The position numbers and the translations under genes are program-made. Below are positions 16,288 to 23,962 of a stretch of DNA of 64,000 nucleotides, piece by piece. The DNA lies in assembly GCF_021117365.1 (NCBI RefSeq), contig NZ_CP088262.1:434001-498000 (forward strand), read 5' to 3'. The notes under the pieces were generated by a model. It saw only the letters and a program-made list of their open reading frames with translations, was not told the origin of the DNA and searched no databases. This stretch comes from Nocardioides sp. cx-173 (lineage in GTDB: Bacteria > Actinomycetota > Actinomycetes > Propionibacteriales > Nocardioidaceae). The first letter of the stretch is position 1. Each line of letters begins with the position of its first letter.

Positions 16288-17189
16288 GCCAGCAGCTGTC
16301 GCCAGGCCCGCTTCGCCTCGGGGATGAGTGGCAGCAGCGGGTAGACGTGGAGGAGCCCCGGCTCCTCGATGTAGGTGAGGTCCCAGTCGGACTCCTGCGC
16401 GCGCCGGGCCAGCAGGCGGCACCCCGGCACGAGCAGGTCGCGGGTCCCGCAGAACATCAGCGTCGGCGGCAGTCCGTCCAGCGGCGCGAGGGCGGGGGAG
16501 GCCTCGTGGCGGGTCAGCCGCTCCGGGCCGCCGGCCCACCACTCGGCGTACGTGCGGAGCTTGCCGATGAACAGCCAGGGGTCGACGGCGTCCAAGGCCT
16601 CGGTCTCCTCGGCCGTGCTGGTCGACAGGTCGACCCACGGCGAGAAGAGCGCCATCCGGGCGGGCTGCGGGCCGCCGCGGTCGCGCAGCGTCTCGGCCAC
16701 GGCCAGTGCGAAGCCGCCGCCGGCGGAGTCGCCCAGCAGCACCAGCGGCCCCTCCTGGGCCCAGTCCGACACGTGGTCGGCGACCGCGAGGTGGGAGGCG
16801 TCCACCGTGTGCTCGGGCGTCAGCGGGTAGTCCGGGATGACGACCCGCGCCCGGAGCTCGGTCGCCAGCCGCACGACGTAGCGCACCTGGAAGGGGTCGG
16901 CGGGGGCCATGAACCCGCCGCCGTGCAGGTAGTAGAGCGTGAAGTCGGGGTCCAGGCCTCGCGGCGTCACCGTGTACGACGTGAAGTCGCCGTCGGGCCC
17001 CTGGAGGGTCTCGGTGGTGAGTGTGTAGCGCCGGTCGAAGCGCGGCACGGCGCGAGTGGGCAGCGACGACGGCAGCGTGGCGTGCCACTGCTCGACCCGC
17101 GCCCGCTCGGAGGCGACGTCGTCCAGCTCCTGCGACCCCCGCAGACGCGGCAGTGCCCAGACCAGGAGCTGGTGGCGGCGGCTCGGCAT
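16275..17189 (-). CDS. HSL-family alpha/beta hydrolase (esterase)
   Basis: A protein of about 304 residues. The HGGGF oxyanion motif (LYYLHGGGFMAP), nucleophile elbow GDSAGGG, an Asp region (MFCGTRDLLVPG) and late His (GLLHVYPLL) identify the hormone-sensitive lipase-like (family IV) esterases, which cleave short-chain or lipophilic esters. The start MPSRRHQL was preferred to one 18 nt further upstream. Its promoter region is divergent from the ECF41-controlled gene, with about 80 nt between the two start codons. Confidence 0.86.
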   Translation of the reverse strand: MPSRRHQLLVWALPRLRGSQELDDVASERARVEQWHATLPSSLPTRAVPRFDRRYTLTTETLQGPDGDFTSYTVTPRGLDPDFTLYYLHGGGFMAPADPFQVRYVVRLATELRARVVIPDYPLTPEHTVDASHLAVADHVSDWAQEGPLVLLGDSAGGGFALAVAETLRDRGGPQPARMALFSPWVDLSTSTAEETEALDAVDPWLFIGKLRTYAEWWAGGPERLTRHEASPALAPLDGLPPTLMFCGTRDLLVPGCRLLARRAQESDWDLTYIEEPGLLHVYPLLPLIPEAKRAWRQLLAWLG

Positions 17190-17211
17190 GCGACGAGCGT
17201 CGCACACGAGG

Positions 17212-17238
17212 TGTCACAGACGAAGGGGCGCCGGTGTC
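17212..17238 (+). promoter_or_regulatory. Candidate ECF41 (SigJ-type) promoter
   Basis: TGTCACA (17212-17218), then exactly 16 nt, then TGTC (17235-17238). The published ECF41 promoter is TGTCACA-N16-CGTC, found upstream of the associated oxidoreductase or decarboxylase gene. Here it lies 34 nt before the CMD-family gene whose downstream partner is an ECF41 sigma factor, so autoregulation of the pair is likely. One mismatch (T for C) in the -10 element. Confidence 0.7.
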
Positions 17239-17272
17239 TCGTGGCCAGACACCCACTCGAGAAGGAGCAGCC

Positions 17273-17848
17273 ATGCCCAGCACGTTCCGCATCCCCCAGG
17301 CCACGATCTCCGGCCCCTACGGCAAGGCCCTGACCACCTACGCGCGCCGCACCTGGGGCAAGGTGCCCGACAACGCCTACGTCCTGTGGCACCACCGCAA
17401 GGTGGCCAAGGCGGTGTTCTCCTTCGAGAGCAAGGTGAGCAGGTGGGACCGGCTCGACGCGCACCTGAAGTCCTACGCCGAGCTTGCGAGCGCGGCGGTC
17501 ATCGGCTGCTCGTGGTGCGTCGACTTCGGCTACTTCCTGGCCCACCACGAGGGCCTGGACCTCGCCAAGCTCCGCGAGGTGCCCCGCTGGCGCCAGTCGA
17601 CGGTCTTCACCGACGTGGAGCGCGACGTGCTCGAGTACGCCGAGGCGATGAGCGTCACCCCGCCCACCGTCACCGACGAGCTGACGCAGCGGCTGCTCGG
17701 CGCGCTCGGGGTCCCGGCGGTCGTGGAGCTGACCCAGATCGTCGCGCTGGAGAACATGCGCTCGCGCTTCAACGCCGCCGCCGGCCTCCAGAGCCAGGGC
17801 TACTCCGACGTCTGCGAGGTGCCGATCGTCCTACCCTCGACCTCATGA
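17273..17848 (+). CDS. Carboxymuconolactone decarboxylase (CMD/AhpD-like) family protein
   Basis: A 191-residue all-alpha protein with the AhpD-type redox pair in GCSWCVDFGYF (CxxC) preceded by the helix LKSYAELASAAVI. AhpD-like proteins with CxxC act as peroxidases or disulphide reductants; true decarboxylases lack the pair. It has a strong ribosome binding site (GAAGGAG) and is coupled (ATGA) to an ECF41 sigma gene. This is the classic arrangement in which ECF41 factors control a CMD, oxidoreductase or epimerase-type partner. A role in redox or oxidative stress is inferred. Confidence 0.85.
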   Translation: MPSTFRIPQATISGPYGKALTTYARRTWGKVPDNAYVLWHHRKVAKAVFSFESKVSRWDRLDAHLKSYAELASAAVIGCSWCVDFGYFLAHHEGLDLAKLREVPRWRQSTVFTDVERDVLEYAEAMSVTPPTVTDELTQRLLGALGVPAVVELTQIVALENMRSRFNAAAGLQSQGYSDVCEVPIVLPSTS

Positions 17849-18717
17849 CCGGTACGACGGAGGAGTTCGTCGCCCACCGCAACCTGCTCTTCACCGTCGC
17901 CTACGAGATGCTGGGCTCGGCCGCCGACGCCGAGGACGTCCTGCAGGAGACGTGGCTGCGGTGGGCCGAGGTGGACCGGGACTCGGTGCGCGAGCCGCGT
18001 GCCTACCTCGTCCGGATCACCACCCGGCTCGCGCTCAACCGGCTGCGCACCGCGGCCCGGCGCCGGGAGACCTACGTCGGCCCGTGGCTCCCCGAGCCGC
18101 TGCTGACGGTGCCCGACGTCGCCGAGGACGTCGAGCTGGCCGACAGCGTGTCCACCGCGATGCTGCTGGTGCTCGAGACGCTCACGCCGACCGAGCGCGC
18201 GGTGTTCGTGCTCCGCGAGGTCTTCGCGGTGGGCTATGACGAGATCGCGGCCGCCGTCGACCGGACCCCGGACGCCGTACGGCAGATCGCGCACCGCGCC
18301 CGGGGCCACGTCGAGGCGCGGCGGCCGCGGACCCGGGTGACGGCCGCCGAGCGGGACGCGGTGTTCGCGCGGTTCATCCAGGCCGCATCGACCGGTGACC
18401 TGCAGTCGCTCATGGACGTCCTGGCGCCCGACGTCGTGCTCCTCACCGATGGTGGCGGGGTCACGAAGGCCGCCCTGAGGCCGATCCACGGCTCGGAGAA
18501 GGTGCTGCGGTTCCTGGCCGCCGTCGGCGCCGGTGGCGCGGCGGCCGTCGACGTGGTGCAGGTCAACGGCGGGCCGGCGCTGCGCATGTTCAACGAGACC
18601 GGCCTGGACACCCTCGGCACCTTCCTGATCGAGGACGGCCTGGTCACCGCGATCTACTTCGTCCGCAACCCGCACAAGCTCGCGTGGCTCGAGGAGGAGA
18701 CCGCCCTCGAGCGGTGA
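17845..18717 (+). CDS. ECF41-group RNA polymerase sigma factor (SigJ-like)
   Basis: A 290-residue protein. Sigma region 2 is at the N-terminus (FTVAYEMLGSAADAEDVLQETWLRW), then the ECF41 linker motif WLPEPL, region 4 (LETLTPTERAVFVLREVFAVGYDEIAAA), and a C-terminal SnoaL/NTF2-like extension of about 110 residues with the DGGG motif (LLTDGGGVTKA). In ECF41 factors the extension replaces a separate anti-sigma factor and tunes activity. Partner gene, coupling and a matching promoter are all present just upstream. M. tuberculosis SigJ belongs to the same group. Confidence 0.92.
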   Translation: MTGTTEEFVAHRNLLFTVAYEMLGSAADAEDVLQETWLRWAEVDRDSVREPRAYLVRITTRLALNRLRTAARRRETYVGPWLPEPLLTVPDVAEDVELADSVSTAMLLVLETLTPTERAVFVLREVFAVGYDEIAAAVDRTPDAVRQIAHRARGHVEARRPRTRVTAAERDAVFARFIQAASTGDLQSLMDVLAPDVVLLTDGGGVTKAALRPIHGSEKVLRFLAAVGAGGAAAVDVVQVNGGPALRMFNETGLDTLGTFLIEDGLVTAIYFVRNPHKLAWLEEETALER

Positions 18718-18810
18718 CCGGGCTGCACGCCGGGAGGGGGGCGCTCGGACATCTGCCGGCCGTCGGTCCGCCGGCCACCGGGCCTCGCGGCGGCCGGCCA
18801 CCGGTCGCGC

Positions 18811-18816
18811 TAGGGT
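18811..18816 (+). promoter_or_regulatory. Putative -10 element for the TPP riboswitch transcript
   Basis: TAGGGT lies about 11 nt upstream of the first riboswitch base, the right place for transcription to start just before the aptamer. No convincing -35 element is seen, which is usual for actinobacterial promoters. Confidence 0.35.
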
Positions 18817-18826
18817 GGCGGCACAC

Positions 18827-18913
18827 GACAGGGGAGCAAGCGCGAGCTTGCTGAGAGTGCGGACCAGCCGCAGACCCTTGAACCTGCTCCGGCTAGTACC
18901 GGCGAAGGGAGTC
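18827..18913 (+). promoter_or_regulatory. TPP riboswitch (thi box)
   Basis: The leader shows the conserved thi-box blocks in order: GACAGGGGAGC, then GCTGAGAGTGCGG (CTGAGA motif binding the pyrimidine), then AGACCCTTGAACCTG, and finally GGCTAGTACCGGCGAAGGGA. The 3' strand ends in AAGGGAG, which is also the Shine-Dalgarno of the next gene 5 nt before its ATG. Ligand-stabilised P1 would therefore hide the ribosome site, giving translational control with no terminator needed. Confidence 0.95.
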
Positions 18914-18917
18914 ATCC

Positions 18918-19997
18918 ATGAGGTCCATTTCCGCTGCCCATGCGCCCACCCGCCTGGCCGCGGTCGCGCTGACGGTCTCACTGGCCGCCACGGGCTGCTC
19001 GCTGATCGGCTCGGGCGACGACGACGCGCGCGCCGAGGAGGCGGGCGGCGAGGTCGTCCTCGTCACCCACGAGTCCTTCTCGCTGCCCGACGAGGTGGTC
19101 GCGGCGTTCGAGGAGGAGTCCGGCTACGAGCTCGTCGTGCGGGCCGCCGGTGACGCCGGCGCGCTGACCAACAAGCTCGTCCTCACCCAGGGCAACCCCA
19201 CCGGCGACGTGGCCTTCGGCGTCGACAACACCTTCGCGTCCCGGGCGCTCGAGGCCGATGTCTTCGAAGCGTCCGACGTCGACCTGCCCGCGGGTGCCGA
19301 GACCTACCTGCTCGAGGGCGACGCGGACCGCGCGCTCACGCCGGTCGACAACGCCAGCGTCTGCGTCAACGTCGACGACACCTGGTTCGCCCGCAAGGGG
19401 ATCGCGCCGCCGCAGACGCTCGACGATCTCACCGACCCCCGGTACCAGGATCTGTTCGTCCTGCCCTCGGCGGCGACGAGCTCGGTCGGCCTGGCCTTCC
19501 TGCTCACCACGATCGACAAGTACGGCGAGGACTGGCCGGGCTACTGGGCCGACCTCATGGCCAACGGCGCCCGGCTCACCAGCGGCTGGTCGGACGCCTA
19601 CCAGACCGACTTCACCCAAGGCGGCGGCAAGGGGGACCGGCCGATCGTCCTGTCCTACGACTCCTCGCCGGCGTTCACCGTCGACGGCAAGGGCGGCACG
19701 ACCACCAGCGCGCTGCTGGACACCTGCTTCCGCCAGGTCGAGTACGCCGGCGTGCTGGCCGGAGCCGCCAACCCCGAGGGTGCGCAGGCGCTGGTGCAGT
19801 TCCTGGTCGGCCCCGAGGTGCAGGCCGCGCTGCCCGACAGCATGTACGTCTTCCCGGTCGTCGCCGGCACCGAGCTGCCGGCCGACTGGGCGAAGTTCGC
19901 CGAGCAGCCGGCCGAGCCGCACGAGGTCGACCCCGCCGAGGTGGCCGAGCAGCGCGACGACTGGCTCACCGAGTGGCGCGACGTCACGAGCGGGTGA
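18918..19997 (+). CDS. thiB: Thiamine ABC transporter substrate-binding lipoprotein
   Basis: A 359-residue lipoprotein: signal peptide with lipobox ending AATGC (C27), then a periplasmic-binding fold (VVLVTHESFSLPDEVVAAFE, NPTGDVAFGVDNTF, RPIVLSYDSSPAF). The opening 'THESF' and the 'GVDNT' block are typical of ThiB-like proteins that bind thiamine or its phosphates. It sits directly behind a TPP riboswitch and is coupled to the permease gene (GTGA), so thiamine import repressed by TPP is the clear role. Confidence 0.92.
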   Translation: MRSISAAHAPTRLAAVALTVSLAATGCSLIGSGDDDARAEEAGGEVVLVTHESFSLPDEVVAAFEEESGYELVVRAAGDAGALTNKLVLTQGNPTGDVAFGVDNTFASRALEADVFEASDVDLPAGAETYLLEGDADRALTPVDNASVCVNVDDTWFARKGIAPPQTLDDLTDPRYQDLFVLPSAATSSVGLAFLLTTIDKYGEDWPGYWADLMANGARLTSGWSDAYQTDFTQGGGKGDRPIVLSYDSSPAFTVDGKGGTTTSALLDTCFRQVEYAGVLAGAANPEGAQALVQFLVGPEVQAALPDSMYVFPVVAGTELPADWAKFAEQPAEPHEVDPAEVAEQRDDWLTEWRDVTSG

Positions 19998-21661
19998 GCG
20001 CGTCGATCAGGCCGCCGGTCCGGTCGTGGGGGCGTCCCGCGTCGCTGGTCGCCCTCGCCCTGCTGCCGGTCGTGGTGCTCGGCTGCTTCTTCGTGCTGCC
20101 GGTCAGCGGCATGGTCGCCCGGGGCTTCTGGCCCGACGGCGAGCTCGACGCGGGAGCGGTCCTGGACGTGCTCACCCGGGCCCGGACCGGCCAGGTCGTG
20201 TGGTTCACCGTCTGGACCGCCGCGGTGGCGACCCTGGTGGCGGTGCTGCTCGGGCTGCCGGCGGCGTACGCCCTGCACCGCCTGGACTTCCCGCTGCGGC
20301 GTGCCGTCCGCGCGGCCCTGCTGGTGCCGTTCGTGCTGCCGACCGTGGTGGTCGGCGTGGCGTTCCGCCAGCTGCTCGGAGAGGCCGGACCGCTGGGCTT
20401 CCTCGGGCTCGACGGGACGCCGGTCGCGATCGTCGCCGGGCTGGTCTTCTTCAACGCGGCGGTGGTGATCCGCGCGGTCGGCGCCTCGTGGGAGTCGCTG
20501 GACGCCCGGCCCGCCGAGGCCGCGGCCGCGCTCGGCGCCACCCCGCTCCAGGTCCTCCGCACGGTCACCCTCCCGGCGCTGCGCCCGGCCATCGTGTCCG
20601 CGGCGAGCGTGGTCTTCCTCTTCTGCGCCACCTCGTTCGGGGTGGTGCTGACGCTGGGCGGCACCGAGTACAGCTCGGTCGAGACCGAGATCTACCTGCT
20701 CACCACCAACTTCCTGGACCTGCCCGGCGCCGCCGCCCTCTCGATCGTCCAGCTGGTCGCCGTGGTGTCACTGCTCGCGGTCGCGGCCCGGCTGCGCGCC
20801 ACGCCGGACCCGACCGTCGTACGCGTGCCGCCCCGGCCGCGGCGGCCCGGCCGCGGCGACCTCCCGGCGGCCGCGATGACGGGCCTCCTGCTCGTGCTCG
20901 TCGCCGCTCCTGTCGTCACGCTGGTGCTGGGCTCGCTGCGGGTGGACGACGCGTGGAGCCTGGCCAACTACCGGGCCCTCGACAGCGTCGGTGAGCAGCA
21001 GGCGCTGGTGGTCCCCGTCACCGAGGCCCTGGTCACCTCGCTGCGTACGGCGGTCGACGCGACCTGGATCTCGCTGCTGCTGGGGCTGCTCGTCGCGCTG
21101 GCGGTGACCCGGCGCTCCCGCTCGCGCTCCGAGCGCCGGATCCGCGGCGTCCTCGACGGCTTCTTCATGCTGCCGCTGGGGGTGTCCGCGGCGACGCTGG
21201 GCTTCGGCTTCCTGATCACGCTGGACCGCCCGCCCCTCGACCTGCGCGACTCGGCGCTGCTGGTGCCGGTGGCGCAGGCGCTCGTGGCGCTGCCCCTGGT
21301 GGTGCGCACGCTGGTGCCGGTGCTCGACGGCATCGACGACCGGCAGCGCCAGGCCGCGGCCTCCCTGGGAGCGGGTCCACTGCGCACCCTGCTCACCGTC
21401 GACGCCCCGGTGCTGTGGCGTCCGCTGCTGGCGGCGGCGGGCTTCGCGTTCGCCGCCTCGCTGGGGGAGTTCGGGGCCACGGCCTTCCTCGCCCGCGACG
21501 AGTCCGCGACGCTGCCGGTGGTGATCTTCCGGCTCATCGGCCGCCCGGGCGAGATGAACTTCGGCATGGCCCTGGCCGCCTCCGTCGTCCTCGCCGCCAC
21601 GACCGCGCTGGTGATGCTCGTCGTCGAGCGCCTGCGGGTCCCGTCCCTGGGAGCCCTCTGA
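19994..21661 (+). CDS. thiP: Thiamine ABC transporter permease (duplicated BPD domains)
   Basis: A 555-residue protein with about twelve membrane segments arranged as two homologous permease halves. Each half carries an EAA loop facing the ATPase (AEAAAALGATPLQVLRTVTL and RQAAASLGAGPLRTLLTVDA). ThiP and iron(III) FbpB permeases share this fused layout; the riboswitch, ThiB and ThiQ neighbours decide for thiamine. The GTG start overlaps the thiB stop, and its own stop overlaps the thiQ ATG. Confidence 0.9.
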   Translation: MSASIRPPVRSWGRPASLVALALLPVVVLGCFFVLPVSGMVARGFWPDGELDAGAVLDVLTRARTGQVVWFTVWTAAVATLVAVLLGLPAAYALHRLDFPLRRAVRAALLVPFVLPTVVVGVAFRQLLGEAGPLGFLGLDGTPVAIVAGLVFFNAAVVIRAVGASWESLDARPAEAAAALGATPLQVLRTVTLPALRPAIVSAASVVFLFCATSFGVVLTLGGTEYSSVETEIYLLTTNFLDLPGAAALSIVQLVAVVSLLAVAARLRATPDPTVVRVPPRPRRPGRGDLPAAAMTGLLLVLVAAPVVTLVLGSLRVDDAWSLANYRALDSVGEQQALVVPVTEALVTSLRTAVDATWISLLLGLLVALAVTRRSRSRSERRIRGVLDGFFMLPLGVSAATLGFGFLITLDRPPLDLRDSALLVPVAQALVALPLVVRTLVPVLDGIDDRQRQAAASLGAGPLRTLLTVDAPVLWRPLLAAAGFAFAASLGEFGATAFLARDESATLPVVIFRLIGRPGEMNFGMALAASVVLAATTALVMLVVERLRVPSLGAL

Positions 21662-22659
21662 TGAGCCTGTCCCTGTCCGGGGTCTCGGTCGACTACGACG
21701 GGGTGCCCGCCGTCGTCGACGTCGACCTCGAGCTGCCCACCGGTCAGGTGCTGGCCGTGCTGGGGCCCTCCGGCTCCGGCAAGTCGACGCTGCTGCGCGC
21801 GGTCGCCGGGCTGGAGCCGGCGCGCGGCACGATCGCCTGGGCCGGCCGCGACCTGAGCGCCGTACCGACCCATCGGCGGGGCTTCGCGCTGATGTTCCAG
21901 GACGGGCAGCTCTTCTCCCACCTGAGCGTCGGGCGCAACGTCGGCTACGCGCTGCGCCTGCGCAAGGTGCGCGACGCCGGCGAGCGGGTGGAGCGGCTGC
22001 TCGAGCTGGTCGGCCTGGCCGGGTACGCCGACCGGCTGCCCGCGACCCTCTCGGGCGGGGAGCGGCAGCGGGTGGCGCTCGCCCGCGCGCTGGCGGTCGA
22101 GCCACGGCTGCTGCTGCTCGACGAGCCGCTGTCCGCCCTCGACGCCGGACTGCGCGAGCGCCTGGCCGGAGAGCTGCGCGACATCCTGGTCGCCGCCGGC
22201 ACCACCGCCCTGATGGTCACCCATGACCACGACGAGGCCTACGCCGTCGCCGACCGGATCGCGGTCATGCGCGAGGGCCGCGTGGTGCAGAGCGGGCCGA
22301 TCGGCGAGGTGTGGGCGGCGCCGGCCGACCCCGAGACCGCGCTCTTCCTCGGCTACGCCCGGGTCCTGGTGGACGACGCGGCCGCGTGCCTGCTCGCCGC
22401 GGCCGGCCTGCCGGCGGGTCCGGCGGTCGCCGTACGACGCTCGGCCCTGACGGTGGACGAGGCCGCGCGCCCGGACCGTCCCGAGGACCTCAGGGGCGTC
22501 GTGCTGTCCGCGCGGGTCACGCCGGACCAGGTCCGCCTGGTGGTCCAGGTCGCCGGGCTGGGTGAGCTGGACGCGGTCGCGGCGGTCGGCACGCACCCCG
22601 CTCCGGGGGAGTCGGTGCGGCTGGGTGTCGATCGGGCCCGACTCGCGGTCATGCGTTGA
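21661..22659 (+). CDS. thiQ: Thiamine ABC transporter ATP-binding protein
   Basis: A 332-residue ABC ATPase with Walker A GPSGSGKST, signature LSGGERQRVALARAL, Walker B LLLLDEPLSALD and the H-loop MVTHDHDEA. The extra ~90 residues after the core (from VDDAAACLLAAAG) form a TOBE-like regulatory tail, longer than E. coli ThiQ (about 230 aa) and more like Fe3+/molybdate ATPases. Position as last gene of the TPP-controlled operon supports thiamine uptake. Confidence 0.9.
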   Translation: MSLSLSGVSVDYDGVPAVVDVDLELPTGQVLAVLGPSGSGKSTLLRAVAGLEPARGTIAWAGRDLSAVPTHRRGFALMFQDGQLFSHLSVGRNVGYALRLRKVRDAGERVERLLELVGLAGYADRLPATLSGGERQRVALARALAVEPRLLLLDEPLSALDAGLRERLAGELRDILVAAGTTALMVTHDHDEAYAVADRIAVMREGRVVQSGPIGEVWAAPADPETALFLGYARVLVDDAAACLLAAAGLPAGPAVAVRRSALTVDEAARPDRPEDLRGVVLSARVTPDQVRLVVQVAGLGELDAVAAVGTHPAPGESVRLGVDRARLAVMR

Positions 22660-22692
22660 GGCGATCCCCTGCGTGGTCCCTACACTGACCCG

Positions 22693-23742
22693 GTGTATCG
22701 CCGCGCCTACGTGACCTGTATCGGCACGGCCGCCGTCATGGGCATCCTGGCGCTCATCGTCTCGAACCACTACGACCGCCCGCTGCTCGACCCCGAGGGC
22801 AAGTTCCTCGGACCGTCCTGGGCGAGGCTCCCGCTGCTGCTGGTCGGTGCTGTGGTGCTGGACCTGCTGCCCCGGACGCTGTGGCTCTCGCGGCTGCGGC
22901 CCTCGGCGATGGCCGGCATCGTGCGCGAGCGCATCCGCACCCACTGGAACCGCGAGCGGGTCACCCTGGTGGTGGTCGGCGTCGTCTCCTTCTATGTCAC
23001 CTACGTCAGCTACCGCAACCTCAAGTCGTGCCTGCCGATCGCGCGGGGGGACGTCGAGTACGACCGCGAGCTGATGTACCTGGACCGGGTGCTGTTCTTC
23101 GGTCAGGATCCGCCGGTCGTCCTGCACGCGCTCCTCGGCGAGACCTTCTCGGCGCACATCCTGTCCTACATCTACGTGCTCTTCCTGCCGATGGTGCCGC
23201 TGATGCTGACGGCCTGGCTGGTGTGGTCGCGCAACATCTCCTTCGGCTACTGGTTCGCCACGTCGCAGTGCCTGGCCTGGTCGCTCGGCACGCTGTCGTA
23301 CTACGCGCTGCCCACCAAGGGCCCCGGCTTCGAGTACTTCTCGCGCTACAACGACCTGACCCACACCCCGACCACCGACCTGATGAACAGCCTGGCCTCG
23401 GCGCGGATCGACGTCATCCACGGCGGTGTCACCGGCATCGTGCAGTCGGTCGCGGGGTTCGCGAGCCTGCACTGCGCAATCACGCTGCTGTTCGCGCTCA
23501 TGGTCCAGTTCACCCTGCGCAGCCGCCTGCTCAAGGCCGTCTTTTGGGCCAACTTCGCGATCACGGTCGTCGCGACGCTCTACTTCGGCTGGCACTACCT
23601 CGCCGACGACGTCGCCGGGATCATGATCGCCTTCGTCTCCTTCTACCTCGGCGGCCTCGCGACCGGCCAGAGGTTCGACAAGCGGAGCCTGCGCTCCCAC
23701 CCCACCACCGCCACCTCGGCGATCCCCGTCCACCCTGCCTGA
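22693..23742 (+). CDS. PAP2/inositol phosphorylceramide synthase-like integral membrane protein
   Basis: A 349-residue protein with about six to eight membrane helices. The phosphatase motifs of the PAP2 superfamily are recognisable: PTKGPG (variant of the PSGH-type block), ASLHCAIT with the SxHxA catalytic His, and GWHYLADDVAG with the second His/Asp. It probably dephosphorylates a lipid phosphate or transfers a phospho-headgroup at the outer membrane face. GTG start preceded by TACACT with a 6-nt gap, suggesting a leaderless message. A 66-nt palindrome lies immediately downstream. Confidence 0.8.
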   Translation: MYRRAYVTCIGTAAVMGILALIVSNHYDRPLLDPEGKFLGPSWARLPLLLVGAVVLDLLPRTLWLSRLRPSAMAGIVRERIRTHWNRERVTLVVVGVVSFYVTYVSYRNLKSCLPIARGDVEYDRELMYLDRVLFFGQDPPVVLHALLGETFSAHILSYIYVLFLPMVPLMLTAWLVWSRNISFGYWFATSQCLAWSLGTLSYYALPTKGPGFEYFSRYNDLTHTPTTDLMNSLASARIDVIHGGVTGIVQSVAGFASLHCAITLLFALMVQFTLRSRLLKAVFWANFAITVVATLYFGWHYLADDVAGIMIAFVSFYLGGLATGQRFDKRSLRSHPTTATSAIPVHPA

Positions 23743-23754
23743 GTCGCGGCCGGC

Positions 23755-23820
23755 GGATAGTCCCGGACGTTCGCGTCGTATTGGATCGATCCAACGCGAC
23801 CTGAATGTCCGGGACTATCC
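23755..23820. repeat. 66-nt near-perfect palindrome beginning GGATAGTCCCGGAC (family 2 intergenic hairpin)
   Basis: Two 33-nt arms meet at GGATC|GATCC and pair with five mismatches. The outer 14 bp (GGATAGTCCCGGAC / GTCCGGGACTATCC) are perfect. It lies 12 nt after the stop of the PAP2 gene, so it could act as a 3'-end stabiliser or a terminator, though no U-tract follows. The outer motif recurs in the hairpin at 42309, which argues for a dispersed repeat. Confidence 0.85.
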
Positions 23821-23826
23821 GAGCCC

Positions 23827-23850
23827 ACGAATTACAAGGATGTAGTTCGT
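23827..23850. repeat. Short inverted repeat upstream of the NlpC/P60 gene
   Basis: ACGAATTAC-AAGGAT-GTAGTTCGT: nine-base arms with one mismatch and a 6-nt spacer, in an unusually AT-rich intergenic stretch. It could be an operator for the cell-wall hydrolase gene downstream. No known consensus was matched. Confidence 0.3.
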
Positions 23851-23962
23851 CAAGCCGACACGCCGAGTGATCGAGAAAAAGTTGGGGAGAATGGTGCTTT
23901 TGTGACAATTGAGCACTAGCGTGCCGGGAGTTGCTCCTGTTCCCGACCGTCTGGAGACCGCC

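Noticed and set aside
23822..23962. Possible c-di-AMP (ydaO) riboswitch before the NlpC/P60 gene
   Set aside because: Such riboswitches often precede actinobacterial cell-wall hydrolase genes, but the leader is too short and lacks the conserved blocks.
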